The notes under the pieces: model-generated
What the model was told of the DNA's origin: nothing
What the model saw: the letters and a program-made list of their open reading frames with translations, nothing else
Databases searched by the model: none
Shown: piece after piece, positions 43,312 to 53,763 of the stretch
How the letters are laid out: every line of letters starts with the position of its first letter
How positions within the stretch are numbered: position 1 is the stretch's first letter
Source of the DNA: Rhodococcus aetherivorans
GTDB taxonomy: Bacteria > Actinomycetota > Actinomycetes > Mycobacteriales > Mycobacteriaceae
Length of the DNA stretch: 56,796 bases
Direction: 5' to 3'
Assembly (NCBI RefSeq): GCF_011058165.1
Contig: NZ_JAALEG010000031.1
Span: forward strand, 1-56,796
Program-made: the position numbers and the translations under genes

Positions 43312-44499
43312 TCACCGCTCCGCCGTCAGCGCCGCCCCGCCCTCGCGGCGAGGGGAGGCGACCTGTGACTCGCGGGGGTCGGCCGAGTGGGCGGGGATGA
43401 GGAGCGTGAACGTCGATCCGGTTCCCGGCTGGCTCCACAACCGGATCTCCCCGTTGTGGTTGGCGGCGACGTGCTTGACGATCGCCAGGCCGAGACCGGT
43501 GCCGCCGGTGGCGCGGGAACGGGCCTTGTCGACCCGGAAGAACCGTTCGAAGACGCGCTCCTGGTCCTCCTTCTCGATCCCGATGCCGCGGTCGGTCACC
43601 GCGATCGCCACCTTGCCCGCGCGCAGGGACCGGCTGACCGAGACCGGCGAGCCCGGGGACGAGTAGGCGACCGCGTTCTCGATGAGATTGGCCAGGGCGG
43701 TGACGAGCAGCGTCTGATCGCCGAGGACCTCGTAGCCGCTGGGGGCGTCGGTGGTGACGGTGATCTGCGCGTTCTCGGCGGTCAGGCGGGTGCGGCGCAG
43801 CGCCTCCTCGACGACGTCGTCGACCTCGACCACCTCGAGGTTCGGGAGCTTCTCGGCCCCCTGCAGACGCGAGAGCGCGATCAGTTCGGTCACCATGTTG
43901 CCGAGCCGGTTGGCCTCGCTCTGCAGCCGGGTTCCGAAGTGCCGCACGGATTCCGGGTCGTCGGCGGATTCGAGCAGGGCCTCGGCGAGCAAGGCCATCG
44001 CGCCCACCGGCGTCTTGAGTTCGTGGCTGACGTTGGCGACGAAGTCCCGGCGCGTGGCCTCCATCCGGACCTGCTCGGAGTCGTCGTAGGCGTAGAGCGC
44101 GACGAAGCGTGCGTCGTCGTCGAGCAGGCGCCGCGCGACGCAGCGCACCGCGACGCGCTCGCGACCGCGCGGGCTCTTCGCGGTGAGGTCGAGCTCGGCG
44201 GGCTCACCGGTCTCGAGGACCCGGGTGGCGGCCGCCCAGGCCGAGTCCTCGACGAGCCGGTTGCGGACGAGGCCGAGTTCCTCGGCGCGCGGGTTGAACA
44301 GGATGACGTCGTGGAACCGGTCGACGACGGCGATGCCCGTGTCCGCGCCGTAGACGACGCGGTCGAGCACCTGGGCCATGGTCAGGTCGGCGTCCGTGCG
44401 GTCGGTGGCCCGCCCCCGGAGGAGCCGCATCAGCACGATCGCGAACACGGCACCGAGGACGGCGGCCCCGGCGAGCAGCACGGCCTGCACAACAGTCAC
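43312..44499 (-). CDS. senX3: Two-component sensor histidine kinase SenX3
   Basis: SenX3 senses phosphate limitation, through the Pst system in relatives, and phosphorylates RegX3. The 395-residue protein has one clear N-terminal membrane helix (about 4-24) and a PAS-like region (about 40-140). The H-box [15 protein letters not shown] follows near 158-172, then the N-box LIENAVAY near 275 and G-boxes DRGIGIEKE and [12 protein letters not shown] near 300-345. There is no large periplasmic sensor, as in mycobacterial SenX3. GTG 44499 starts directly at the membrane helix. Confidence 0.93.
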   Translation of the reverse strand: MTVVQAVLLAGAAVLGAVFAIVLMRLLRGRATDRTDADLTMAQVLDRVVYGADTGIAVVDRFHDVILFNPRAEELGLVRNRLVEDSAWAAATRVLETGEPAELDLTAKSPRGRERVAVRCVARRLLDDDARFVALYAYDDSEQVRMEATRRDFVANVSHELKTPVGAMALLAEALLESADDPESVRHFGTRLQSEANRLGNMVTELIALSRLQGAEKLPNLEVVEVDDVVEEALRRTRLTAENAQITVTTDAPSGYEVLGDQTLLVTALANLIENAVAYSSPGSPVSVSRSLRAGKVAIAVTDRGIGIEKEDQERVFERFFRVDKARSRATGGTGLGLAIVKHVAANHNGEIRLWSQPGTGSTFTLLIPAHSADPRESQVASPRREGGAALTAER

Positions 44500-44576
44500 G
44501 TCTCGAATCGTACGTAGGCACGGCGGGACGGTGACAGCGGGTCGGGGCATTCCGCCGCACGTCACGCCGCATGTTC

Positions 44577-44590
44577 GCGGCATTTGCCGC
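44577..44590. repeat. 14-bp dyad in the senX3-gpm1 gap
   Basis: GCGGCA-TT-TGCCGC is a perfect dyad in the 149-bp gap between the senX3 start and gpm1 stop. It is flanked by GTTC-containing sequences (44573 and 44592) that loosely resemble phosphate-regulon half sites. Regulation by RegX3 is possible but not shown. Confidence 0.35.
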
Positions 44591-44608
44591 GTGTTCACCG
44601 GCCGTTTC

Positions 44609-44643
44609 CCGGGGGCCGCGGGACGGCTGCCCGCGGCCCCCGG
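44609..44643 (-). terminator. GC-rich terminator hairpin after gpm1
   Basis: CCGGGGGCCGCGGG (44609-44622) pairs perfectly with CCCGCGGCCCCCGG (44630-44643) over 14 bp with a 7-nt loop. It begins 5 bp after the gpm1 stop on the minus strand and separates gpm1 from senX3-regX3. No long T-run follows. Confidence 0.75.
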
Positions 44644-44648
44644 AGGGA

Positions 44649-45395
44649 CTACCGCCCGCCCTGGCCGGCGACGGCGGCGGCACCGGCCGCGGCCGCCTCG
44701 GGATCGAGGTACGTGCCGCCCGGGTTCAGCGGGCGCAGGTTCTCGTCGAGGTCGTAGCGCAGCGGGATGCCGGTGGGGATGTTCAGCCCGGCGATCTCCT
44801 CGTCGGAGATCCCGTCGAGGTGCTTGACGAGGGCGCGCAACGAGTTGCCGTGGGCCGTGATCAGAACGGTCCGGCCGGCCCGCAGGTCCTGGGAGATGGT
44901 CTCCTCCCAGTACGGGATCAGGCGCTCGACGACGTCCTTCAGGCACTCGGTGAGCGGCACCTCGTCGACGTCCGCGTACCGGACGTCGCTGTCCTGGCTG
45001 TACTTGCTGCCGGGCTCGATCGGGGGCGGCGGGGTGTCGTAGCTGCGGCGCCACAGCATGAACTGCTCCTCGCCGAACTCCGCCTTGATCTCCGCCTTGT
45101 TCTTGCCCTGCAGCGCACCGTAGTGCCGCTCGTTCAGGCGCCAGTCACGCACGACCGGGATCCAGTGCCGATCCGCGGCGTCGAGCGCGTAGTTGGCGGT
45201 GCTGATCGCGCGGCGCAGCAGCGACGTGTACAGCACGTCCGGCAGGAGACCGTGCTCCGCGAGCAGCTCGCCGGCACGCTTGCCCTCGGCGATCCCCTTG
45301 TCGGTCAGGTGCACGTCCACCCACCCCGTGAAGAGGTTCATCGCGTTCCATTCGCTCTCGCCGTGGCGGAGCAACACAAGTGTTCCGTTGGTCAT
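44649..45395 (-). CDS. gpmA: 2,3-bisphosphoglycerate-dependent phosphoglycerate mutase
   Basis: This glycolytic and gluconeogenic enzyme interconverts 3- and 2-phosphoglycerate. The 248-residue protein has the phospho-histidine motif [10 protein letters not shown] near residues 8-17, [10 protein letters not shown] near 60, [14 protein letters not shown] near 85-98 and the second His in [12 protein letters not shown] near 180. Length is normal for dPGM. ATG 45395 opens [12 protein letters not shown]. The gene precedes senX3 in the same order as mycobacterial gpm1. Confidence 0.94.
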   Translation of the reverse strand: MTNGTLVLLRHGESEWNAMNLFTGWVDVHLTDKGIAEGKRAGELLAEHGLLPDVLYTSLLRRAISTANYALDAADRHWIPVVRDWRLNERHYGALQGKNKAEIKAEFGEEQFMLWRRSYDTPPPPIEPGSKYSQDSDVRYADVDEVPLTECLKDVVERLIPYWEETISQDLRAGRTVLITAHGNSLRALVKHLDGISDEEIAGLNIPTGIPLRYDLDENLRPLNPGGTYLDPEAAAAGAAAVAGQGGR

Positions 45396-45527
45396 GGGCC
45401 AATCCTGGCACGCCCGGGCGGCGGTGCCACGTCCGCACCGTTCGGCGAATCCGCCCCGCGGGCCGCACACATCGGATATATGTGACAACGGTTGTTTTCA
45501 GAACGACGCCCTGATCGGGGGATTCTC

Positions 45528-47295
45528 GTGTTCGACACCCGGCTTTCCCGCCGCACCTTCCTCACCGCCCTGGGCGCGGTCGCGGTCGCGCCCACGACCA
45601 CTCACGCCGCACCGCGCTCGCCCGCGCTGCGCTCGGGGGGCCGGCGCGTCGCCGTGCTCGGCGGCGGGATAGCAGGCCTGACGGCCGCCCACGAACTGAT
45701 CGAACGCGGCTTCGAGGTCACCGTCTTCGAACCGACCGCCCTCGGCGGCAAGGCTCGCAGCATCCCGTCGCCGGGCACCGGGTCCGGTGGACGCGCCGAC
45801 CTGCCCGGCGAGCACGGCTTCCGCTTCTTCCCGGGCTTCTACCGGCACATCCCCGACACGATGCGGCGGATCCCCTTCCCGGGCAACCCGAACGGCGTGT
45901 TCGACAACCTCGTCGCCGGATCCGCCTTCCGGATGGCGATCCCCGGCGGGCCCGACCTGACCGCCCCCGCGTCGATCGCGCCGCTGCGCCCCGACGTCCT
46001 CGACCCCGCCTCGCTGCAGGAGTCCCTGGCCGCCGCCTTCTCCCTCGGCGGCGCGATCCCCCCCGCACGAGCTGGCCGTCTTCACCCGCAAGCTGGTGAT
46101 GTTCCTGACGAGCAGCCTCGAACGCCGCCACGGCCAGTGGGAGCACCAGACGTGGTCGCAGACGCTCGAGGCCGACGGCAAGTCGCCGGCCTACCGCAAC
46201 ATCCTCGTCTCGGCGCTGACCCGGCAATTGGTGGCCGCCCGGCCCACAGTCGCGTCCACCCGCACCATCGGCATCATGGGCCAGGCGTTCGTGTGGAACG
46301 CGATGGGCACCGTCCCCGAGTACGGTCACCTGGACCGGCTCCTCGCCGCCCCCACGAACGAGGCCTGGATCGACCCGTGGTCCGCGCACCTGCGCGCCCT
46401 CGGCGTTCGATTCGAAATGGGCTGGGCGGCCGAGGCTCTCGACATCGCCTCGGGCTCGATCACCGGAGTACGGCTGGTGGACGGCGGCGGCACCCGCGCC
46501 GTCGCCGAGGCCGACTGGTACGTCGCGGCGATGCCCGTGGAGCGGGCCGTGCCGCTGTGGTCACCGCGGATCGTCGCCGCCGATCCGCGGCTCGGGGCCA
46601 TGCGGAACCTGCAGACGGACTGGATGGTGGGCATCCAGTACTTCCTGCGCCGGCCCACCCCGATCGCCGACGGGCACGTCGCCTACCTCGGCTCGCCGTG
46701 GGCCCTGACCTCCATCAGCCAGGGCCAGTTCTGGCGCGGGGACTTCGCCGCCCGCTACGGCGACGGCAGTGCCCACGACTGCCTGTCGGTGGACATCTCC
46801 GACTGGGACACCCACGGCATCCTCCACGGGAAGACCGCGAAGGAGTGCACCGCCGAGGAGATCGCCCGGGAGACGTGGGCGCAGATGTCGGCGTGCCTCG
46901 ACGACACCGGCACCGGCGTCCTCGACGAGAACGACGTCGTCTCGTGGTTCCTCGATCCCGGCGTCCGGTGGGACGCCGCGCAGGCCCGCAACACGAACGA
47001 CACTCCCCTGCTCGTCAACACCGTCGGCTCGTGGGTCGACCGTCCGGAGGCGCGCACCGCGATCCCGAACCTCTTCCTCGCCGGCGACTACGTCCGCACC
47101 GACATCGATCTCGCGACCATGGAATCGGCCGGCGAATCGGCGCGGGCGGCCGTCGCCGCGCTGCTCGAGGCCGCCGACTCGCCCGCCGCACCGCCGGCGC
47201 GGTACCGCCTGCACGAGCCGCCCGAGCTCGAGCCGATGCGGCGGATCGACGCCGACCGCTACCGCGCCGGGCTGCCGCACATCCTCGACGTGTGA
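45528..47295 (+). pseudogene. FAD-dependent amine-oxidase/phytoene-desaturase-like protein, frameshifted in a C7 run
   Basis: GTG 45528 starts a protein with a twin-arginine signal (LSRRTFLTALGAVAVAP) and an FAD-binding motif VAVLGGGIAGLTAAHE near residue 45. At 46058-46064 a run of seven C bases breaks the frame: removing one C joins the first part to PHELAVFTRKLVMFL and the rest of the protein to 47295. The second part ends with the C-terminal FAD motif FLAGDYVRTDIDLATMESA typical of the family. The whole would be about 588 residues. Either a real +1 mutation or a homopolymer error. Substrate unknown. Confidence 0.8.
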
Positions 47296-47433
47296 CGTCG
47301 GGCGCGCGCTGCCCGGTGGCGAGAGGGTCCGGAGCGTGGTCCCGTCGGCACGGAAGCAGGATGCGGCGAACGGGCACGCGCCGGAGGCGGATTCGGACAT
47401 ACTTCCCTCGAACGCGACGAAAGGGTATGCCCG

Positions 47434-49050
47434 ATGAGCGAGACCTCGGTCCTGGTGGTCGGTGCCGGCCCGGTCGGACTGACCGCCGCGCTGGAACTGC
47501 GCCGGCGCGGCGTCGACGTCGTGATCGTCGATCGGCTCCCGGAGCCGCCGCAGTACGCCAAGGCGGTCGGTATCCAGCCGCGCACGCTCGAGGTGTGGGA
47601 CGCGATGGGCGTGCTCCGGCCGTCGCTCGACGTGTCCGCGCCGATGCACGGGCAGCTCGTGTACGTCGACGGGCAGGAGGTGATGCGCCTCGAACTCGCA
47701 CTGCCCGAGGACGTGCCGTACCGATTCGTCTGCATGCCCCAGTACGCCACCGAACGGGTGCTGACGCAGGCCCTGGCCGAGCACGGCACCGTCGTGCGCC
47801 GCGGCGTCGAACTGACCGGCTTCGACCGGACCGCGGACGGCGTGGTCGCCGCCCTGCGCGACGGCGAGGACACGACGCGGCTGGCCGCCCGCTATCTGGT
47901 CGGCTGCGACGGCGCGCACAGCGCCGTGCGCAAGGGCCTCGGGGTGTCCTTCGACGGCGACGCGTTCCCCGAGGAGTACATGCTCGCCGACGTCGAACTG
48001 GACTGGTCGATGCCGGCCGGTTACGGCATCCGCGCGTCGACGCGGACCGACGGCACGACGACGGACATGATGGTGTGCATCCCGCTGCCCGGCGACGGCC
48101 GCTACCGCCTGTCGACGTTCGTCGCGCCGGACCTGGCGACGTCCGCGCCCGGCGTCGGAACCGTTGCGCACGGACTCGAGGGCGGGCGCCGGCCCACCCT
48201 CGGTCACATCCAGGCGGTGCTCGACCGGCTGGCGCCGGAACCGACGCGGGCGAGTGCCCTGCGCTGGTCGTCGGTGTTCCGGATCAGCCACCGCCTCGCC
48301 GGGAACTACGGTGGGGGCCGGGTGTTCCTGGCCGGGGACGCCGCGCACATCCATCCGCCCACCGGGGCGCAGGGTATGAACACCGGCATCCAGGACGCCT
48401 ACAACCTCGGCTGGAAGCTCGCGCTGGCGGTGCAGGGCCGCGCCGCCGACGGCCTGCTCGACAGCTACGACGCCGAGCGCCGCCCCATCGGGGAGGAGGT
48501 GGTGGGCCGCACCGTGCGGCACGCCCGGCAGGGCATCGGGGCCGGCGAGACGGACGCGGCGACCGCGATCGCGCGCGAGGCCCAGTTGCTGCTCGGCTAC
48601 CCCGGCAGCCCGCTCGTGGGCGGCGACGTGCCGGACGGGGGCGGTCCGGCCCCGGGTGATCGCGCCCCGGACGCGACGGGACTGCGACAGGACGCCGTCG
48701 CGTCGCCGCTCCGGCTGCACGAGCTGCTGCGCCACCCCGGTCACACGGTGCTGCTGTGGGCGCCGACGGTGCAGGCGCTGGCGTCCCAGCGGGAGCTGGC
48801 CGAGCGGGCGGCGGACCGTTTCGGCGACGCGCTGCGGGCGTACGTGCTCGTGGCGGGACCCGCCGGGACGCCGGCCGACGGCAGGGTGCTGCGTGACGAC
48901 GCGGGCCGCGCCGCGCAGGCGTACGGGTTCGGCGGTGCCGCCGCGGCCGTGGTGGTGCGGCCGGACGGCTACGTCGGGTTCCGGGCGCAGGATCCGACGA
49001 TCGAGGCGCTCGCGGCGCATCTCGGCCGGATCCTGCGGCCCGGACGGTAA
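47434..49050 (+). CDS. FAD-dependent aromatic monooxygenase (PheA/TfdB family)
   Basis: This 538-residue class A flavoprotein hydroxylase would use NAD(P)H and O2 on an aromatic substrate. The FAD motif LVVGAGPVGLTAALEL lies near residues 7-22, the DG motif LVGCDGAHSAVR near 155-166, and the GD motif VFLAGDAAHIHPPTGAQG near 299-316. A C-terminal thioredoxin-like domain, from about 420, is seen in phenol hydroxylases and related polyketide enzymes. ATG 47434 is preceded by AAAGGG. The substrate cannot be inferred; the neighbouring acyl-CoA ligase suggests aromatic or polyketide chemistry. Confidence 0.88.
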   Translation: MSETSVLVVGAGPVGLTAALELRRRGVDVVIVDRLPEPPQYAKAVGIQPRTLEVWDAMGVLRPSLDVSAPMHGQLVYVDGQEVMRLELALPEDVPYRFVCMPQYATERVLTQALAEHGTVVRRGVELTGFDRTADGVVAALRDGEDTTRLAARYLVGCDGAHSAVRKGLGVSFDGDAFPEEYMLADVELDWSMPAGYGIRASTRTDGTTTDMMVCIPLPGDGRYRLSTFVAPDLATSAPGVGTVAHGLEGGRRPTLGHIQAVLDRLAPEPTRASALRWSSVFRISHRLAGNYGGGRVFLAGDAAHIHPPTGAQGMNTGIQDAYNLGWKLALAVQGRAADGLLDSYDAERRPIGEEVVGRTVRHARQGIGAGETDAATAIAREAQLLLGYPGSPLVGGDVPDGGGPAPGDRAPDATGLRQDAVASPLRLHELLRHPGHTVLLWAPTVQALASQRELAERAADRFGDALRAYVLVAGPAGTPADGRVLRDDAGRAAQAYGFGGAAAAVVVRPDGYVGFRAQDPTIEALAAHLGRILRPGR

Positions 49051-49054
49051 CCGG

Positions 49055-50641
49055 CTACGCCGTCGGCGTGCGCAGATCCTTGCGCAGGATCTTGCCCGCG
49101 GCGGACTTCGGAACGATGTCGATGAACTGCACCCGGCGCACCTTCTTGTGCGGCGAGACGCGCTCGGCGACGAACTCGATGACCTCGTCCTCGGTCAGCT
49201 CCGCGTTCGGCTGGCGCACGACGAACGCCTTCGGCACCTCCTCGCCCTCGTCGTCGAGCACGCCCACGACCGCGGCGTCGGCGATCTGCGGGTGGGTCAG
49301 CAGCAGCGCCTCGAGCTCGGCCGGCGGCACCTGGTAGCCCTTGTACTTGATCAGTTCCTTGAGCCGGTCGACGATCGTGACGTTGCCGGCCGCGTCCACC
49401 GTGGCGATGTCGCCGGTGTGCAGGAACCCGTCGGCGTCGAGGGTCTCCGCGGTGGCCTGCGGGTTGCCGAGGTAGCCGAACATCACGTTCGGGCCCTTGC
49501 ACCACAGCTCACCCGGCTCGGAGACACCCTCGCCGGTCGGGTACGCGACCTCCTCGAGCGTGCCCGGGTCGACCAGCTTGCACTCCATGTTGGCGATCGT
49601 CGGGCCGACCGAGTCGAGCGGCACGTCGTCGCCGTCGAACGGGATGGCGTGGCTGACCGGGCTCATCTCCGACATGCCGTAGCCCTGGCGGATCTTGCAG
49701 CCGAGCCGCGCGGACACCGCACCGCCGAGTTCCTTGTCCAGGGGTGCGGCACCCGAGAACACGGTGTGCACGCTGGACAGGTCGAACTGGTCGACGAGGG
49801 GGTGCTTGGCGAGGGCAACCGCGACGGGCGGCGCGATGAACACGTACGTGCACTTCTGCTCGGCGACGATCCGCAGGAACTCCGGCAGGTCGAACTTCGG
49901 CATCGTCACCAGCGACGCCCGGTTGTACAGGGCCGCGTTGAGCAGCACGGTCATGCCGTAGATGTGGAAGAACGGCAGCACGGCGAGGACCTTGTCGTCG
50001 GCGCCGATGCCCATGCGCGGGTTGATCTGGCACACGTTGGCGACCAGGTTGGTGTGCGTGAGCATCACACCCTTCGGGCGGCCCGTGGTGCCCGACGAGT
50101 ACGGCAGCACCGCCAGATGGGTGGCCGGATCGAACGACACCTCGGGGGCGGGCGCGTTCTCGGCGAGCAGGTCGCGCAGGGACGGGTGCCCCTCGGCGCC
50201 GTCGAGCACGACGAGGTGGTCGTCGGCGATGCCCACCTTGGCCGCGGCCTCCTTCGCGTGCGGCAGCAGCGGGGAGACGGTGAACAGGAACGTCGCCTTG
50301 GAATCCTCGAGCTGCTTGGCGATGTCCTCGGCGGTGTAGAGGGCATTGATCGTGGTGGCGGTCGCGCCCGCCCGCAGGATGCCGTGGAAGACGGACGCGA
50401 AGGCGGGCACGTTCGGCGAGAGCAGGCCGACAACGTCGCCGACCCCCACGCCGCGCGCCGCGAGGGCCCCGGCGATCGCGTCGATCTGCCCGATCAGGGC
50501 GCGGTAGTCGGTGACGGCCCCCGACGCGCCCTCGATCAGCGCCGGGCGACCGAGGTCCGCCTCCGCGATCGAACCGAACAGGAAGTCGTAGACACTCAGT
50601 GCCGGGATTTCGACGTCGGGAAACGGGCTGCGAAAGCTCAT
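49055..50641 (-). CDS. AMP-dependent acyl-CoA ligase, 4-coumarate-CoA ligase family
   Basis: The 528-residue ANL-superfamily enzyme forms an acyl-AMP and then acyl-CoA. Motifs are complete: YSSGTTGRPKGVMLTH near 178-193, the A5 QGYGMSEMSP near 325-334, HTGDIATVD near 408-416, hinge DRLKELIKYKGYQV near 426-439 and catalytic Lys in KSAAGKILRKDL near 511-522. The substrate may be a cinnamate-like or medium-chain acid. It converges on the monooxygenase gene with only 4 bp between stops. A perfect Crp/GlxR motif overlaps its predicted -35 region. Confidence 0.9.
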   Translation of the reverse strand: MSFRSPFPDVEIPALSVYDFLFGSIAEADLGRPALIEGASGAVTDYRALIGQIDAIAGALAARGVGVGDVVGLLSPNVPAFASVFHGILRAGATATTINALYTAEDIAKQLEDSKATFLFTVSPLLPHAKEAAAKVGIADDHLVVLDGAEGHPSLRDLLAENAPAPEVSFDPATHLAVLPYSSGTTGRPKGVMLTHTNLVANVCQINPRMGIGADDKVLAVLPFFHIYGMTVLLNAALYNRASLVTMPKFDLPEFLRIVAEQKCTYVFIAPPVAVALAKHPLVDQFDLSSVHTVFSGAAPLDKELGGAVSARLGCKIRQGYGMSEMSPVSHAIPFDGDDVPLDSVGPTIANMECKLVDPGTLEEVAYPTGEGVSEPGELWCKGPNVMFGYLGNPQATAETLDADGFLHTGDIATVDAAGNVTIVDRLKELIKYKGYQVPPAELEALLLTHPQIADAAVVGVLDDEGEEVPKAFVVRQPNAELTEDEVIEFVAERVSPHKKVRRVQFIDIVPKSAAGKILRKDLRTPTA

Positions 50642-50667
50642 GGGTTCTCCTCGGGAGCAGGACTCTG

Positions 50668-50727
50668 TGGCACGCCGTGCCAGACGTGCCGGGAGTACGG
50701 TACCTGACCGCTGTGAAGGCAGTCACA
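50668..50727 (-). promoter_or_regulatory. Crp/GlxR site and palindrome in the ligase promoter
   Basis: TGTGAAGGCAGTCACA (50712-50727) is a perfect TGTGA-N6-TCACA Crp/GlxR motif. On the minus strand a TACCGT -10 (50702-50697) places the start near 50690, so the motif overlaps the -35, a position fitting repression. Downstream, in the predicted leader, TGGCAC-GCC-GTGCCA (50668-50682) is a second dyad. Confidence 0.65.
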
Positions 50728-50801
50728 CGCACGCCGGACATTACCGCGTCGGGGGCCGTCGCGTGCCCGGTCGCGCGCGCCCGGACCCAGCCGATCGGGC
50801 A

Positions 50802-50831
50802 GTGTCGGCGCCCGCCCCGGCGCTCTAGGCT
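50802..50831 (+). promoter_or_regulatory. Leaderless-type promoter of the AraC gene
   Basis: GTGTCG (50802-50807), an 18-bp spacer and TAGGCT (50826-50831) lie 7 nt before ATG 50839. That puts the start of transcription at or next to the start codon. Confidence 0.55.
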
Positions 50832-50838
50832 CGGCCGG

Positions 50839-51846
50839 ATGACGGACGTCGTGCATTCGCTGGACCCGTTCTCCGGCTGCGCCCCCTCGCCGGCGACGGT
50901 CTCGACGGACTGGGACGAGATCCGGGCGTGGTCGGACCAGGTGTACATGCCCTATCGCGTGCGGCCGAGCGGGCGCCTGCTGCGCCCGCGATCGAGCATG
51001 TTCTCCGCCGCGATCGGCGACATCGTGCTCACCCGGTTCCGGTACGGGATCCCGGTGACCGTCGACCAGCTCTCGGCCGAGGCCGGCAACATCCTGGTGC
51101 TGACGACGATCCGCGGTCACGCCCGGCACCGGGTCGCAGCGGGCGAGGTGGAGATCGACTCCGGCGCCACCTTCGTGGCCGACTGCAGCCGGATCGAGCA
51201 CCGCGTCGACTTCGACGACGAGCATCTCCAGCTCAACCTGACGGTGCCGCACCGGCTCGTCGCCGACCTCGCCGACCGCTGGTTCGGCGTCGTTCCCGAC
51301 GACCGTCTGTGGCAGCACAAGTGCGTCGTCGGGGCCGGATCGTCGGGCTGGAACGCGCTGCTCGCGTATGCGGTCCGCGCGATCCGCGCCGATCCGGTGC
51401 GCATCGCGCAGGGCCCGCCGGGCGCTCACCTGCAGGAGCTGCTCCTCGGTCACCTCGTCACCGAATGGGCCGCCGCAGCGGGCGTCGCGCTCGACGCCGG
51501 CCGCCAGCCGGCCGCGCCGGCGTACGTCCGCCGCGCGGAACAGTACATCCGCGAGCACGCCGCGGATCTGCCCACGGTCTCCGAGATCGCCGCCGCCGTG
51601 GGCGTCAGCGTGCGCGCACTGTCGGGCGGGTTCCGCCGCCACCTGGACACGACGCCGAACCGGTACCTGAGCGACGTGCGATTGCAGCACATCCGCGACG
51701 AACTCGCCGCGGCGTCGGCCGAGTGCACCGTCTCCGCGGTGGCGGCCCGATGGGGCTACGTCAACATGGGCGTCTTCGCCGCCGCCTACCGTCGCCGATT
51801 CGGCGAGAACCCGTCGCGGACCCTCGCCCGGGCCCGCGGACGGTGA
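50839..51846 (+). CDS. AraC-family transcriptional regulator
   Basis: This 335-residue protein has an N-terminal cupin-like ligand domain of the AraC_binding_2 type (about 30-200). Its C-terminal AraC DNA-binding domain (about 235-330) has the first HTH LPTVSEIAAAVGVSVRALSGGF and the second VSAVAARWGYVNMGVFAAAYRRRFGENPS. It is divergent from the acyl-CoA ligase gene and upstream of the serine hydrolase gene, so either may be the target. The mRNA is probably leaderless. Confidence 0.88.
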   Translation: MTDVVHSLDPFSGCAPSPATVSTDWDEIRAWSDQVYMPYRVRPSGRLLRPRSSMFSAAIGDIVLTRFRYGIPVTVDQLSAEAGNILVLTTIRGHARHRVAAGEVEIDSGATFVADCSRIEHRVDFDDEHLQLNLTVPHRLVADLADRWFGVVPDDRLWQHKCVVGAGSSGWNALLAYAVRAIRADPVRIAQGPPGAHLQELLLGHLVTEWAAAAGVALDAGRQPAAPAYVRRAEQYIREHAADLPTVSEIAAAVGVSVRALSGGFRRHLDTTPNRYLSDVRLQHIRDELAAASAECTVSAVAARWGYVNMGVFAAAYRRRFGENPSRTLARARGR

Positions 51847-51920
51847 GTGCCGAAATCCGACAGCGCGTGCCGATCGGAGGTGGCCCACGTCACACCCCTG
51901 TCCGTAGCGTCCGCATCCGA

Positions 51921-51940
51921 CGCCGGTGGGCCCACCGGCG
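51921..51940. repeat. 20-bp perfect palindrome upstream of the serine hydrolase gene
   Basis: CGCCGGTGGGCCCACCGGCG is a perfect uninterrupted 20-bp palindrome ending 24 bp before the GTG at 51965. It lies in the 118-bp gap after the araC stop. It may be an operator or a weak hairpin separating the two genes. Confidence 0.6.
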
Positions 51941-51964
51941 GCGGACCCGCGCACAGGAGGAACC

Positions 51965-53161
51965 GTGACAGACGACTTCGCGAGCACCATGGATGCAGCC
52001 CTACGGGAACTCACCCACAGCCCGGGGGGCCTGCCGGGCGTGGTGGCCATGCTCACCGACCGGGACGACGTGGTGTATTCGGGGGTGGCCGGGGAACGGG
52101 CCGCCGGGTCCGGCACGGCCATGACCGCCGATACCGTGTTCGCCGCCTTCTCCACGACGAAGGCGATCACCGGCACCGCGGCACTCCAGTGCGTCGAGGA
52201 GGGCCTGCTCGACCTCGACGCCCCCGCCGCCCGGTATGTGCCGGAGATCGGCGAACTCCAGGTTCTCGAGGGCTTCGGAACGGACGGCGAGCCCCTGCTG
52301 CGCGCGCCGAAACGGGACATCACCACCCGCATGCTGCTGCTCCACACGGCCGGCCTCGGGTACGACTTCTTCGACGAGAACTACCGGCGTCTCGCCGAGG
52401 GGCACGGTCAGCCCAGCGTCATCACGGCGTCGAAGGCCGCGCTGCGGACCCCGCTGCTGTTCGATCCGGGCGAGCGGTGGATGTACGGCTCGAACATCGA
52501 CTGGTGCGGGCTGGTGGTCGAGGCCGTGCGGGGCCGGCGCCTCGGGGAGGTGATGCGCGAACGGATCTTCGAGCCCCTCGGGATGGCGGACACGGCGTTC
52601 ACCCTCACCGCCGACATGCGCGACCGGCTCGCCGTCGTCCACCAGCGCGGCGAGGACGGGACAGTCGTACCGATGCCCGAGATGGTGCTCCCCCAGGATC
52701 CGGAGGTCCACATGGGGGGCCACGGTCTGTACACGACCGTCCCGGACTACCTGAGGTTCCTCCGGATGTGGCTGCGCGACGGGGACGCGCCCGGCGGCCG
52801 GGTGCTGGCCGCCGGAACGGTCGCCGACGCGGTGCGCGGCGGTTTGGACGGGCAGCAGATCACCGCCCTGCCGGGCGTGATCCCCGCGCTGTCGAACGAT
52901 GCGGAGTTCTTCCCCGGGCTACCCAAGAACTGGGCATACACGTTCATGGTCAACGAGGAGCCGGCGCCGACGGGTCGGCCCGCCGGGGCGCTCGGCTGGG
53001 CCGGCCTGGCGAACCTGTACTACTGGATCGACCGCCAGAACGGCATCGCCGGTTTCTGGGCCACCCAGATCCTGCCCTTCGCCGACGCCGTCTCGTTCGG
53101 TGGATACCTCGACTTCGAGGCCGCCGCCTACCGCCGGTCGGCCGCGTCGCGGATCCGGTGA
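51965..53161 (+). CDS. Serine hydrolase of the beta-lactamase/EstB family
   Basis: This 398-residue protein has the class C beta-lactamase fold: nucleophile motif SxxK as STTKA near residues 67-71 and the YxN motif as YGSN near 178-181. A Gly-rich MGGHGLY near 250 may represent the third motif. No signal peptide is visible, so it is probably a cytoplasmic esterase of the EstB/LovD type rather than an antibiotic-resistance enzyme. GTG 51965 follows AGGAGG at 51955-51960. A strong terminator follows the stop. Confidence 0.86.
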   Translation: MTDDFASTMDAALRELTHSPGGLPGVVAMLTDRDDVVYSGVAGERAAGSGTAMTADTVFAAFSTTKAITGTAALQCVEEGLLDLDAPAARYVPEIGELQVLEGFGTDGEPLLRAPKRDITTRMLLLHTAGLGYDFFDENYRRLAEGHGQPSVITASKAALRTPLLFDPGERWMYGSNIDWCGLVVEAVRGRRLGEVMRERIFEPLGMADTAFTLTADMRDRLAVVHQRGEDGTVVPMPEMVLPQDPEVHMGGHGLYTTVPDYLRFLRMWLRDGDAPGGRVLAAGTVADAVRGGLDGQQITALPGVIPALSNDAEFFPGLPKNWAYTFMVNEEPAPTGRPAGALGWAGLANLYYWIDRQNGIAGFWATQILPFADAVSFGGYLDFEAAAYRRSAASRIR

Positions 53162-53169
53162 GAACCCGA

Positions 53170-53200
53170 CGAACCCCGCGTGCGGTGCACGCGGGGTTCG
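53170..53200. terminator. Bidirectional terminator between the serine hydrolase and Rpf genes
   Basis: CGAACCCCGCGTGC (53170-53183) pairs perfectly with GCACGCGGGGTTCG (53187-53200), a 14-bp stem with a 3-nt loop, 8 bp after the serine hydrolase stop and 35 bp after the Rpf stop on the other strand. The symmetric A and T sides suit termination in both directions. Confidence 0.8.
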
Positions 53201-53235
53201 TTCGGCTGCTACGAGCGTGAGCCCGGGCGGTGGGA

Positions 53236-53720
<485 letters not shown>

Positions 53721-53763
53721 GACGGGCCGGTGTTGCTTGCCCGGTGGTATCGGGCTGATTACG

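Noticed and set aside
46058-46064. Programmed frameshift in the FAD oxidoreductase gene
   Set aside because: The C7 run is simply explained by one extra C; no stimulatory hairpin, internal ribosome site or known family precedent for frameshifting was seen.
51965-53161. Antibiotic-resistance beta-lactamase
   Set aside because: SxxK and YxN motifs fit, but no signal peptide is visible and the sequence fits EstB/LovD-type esterases better.
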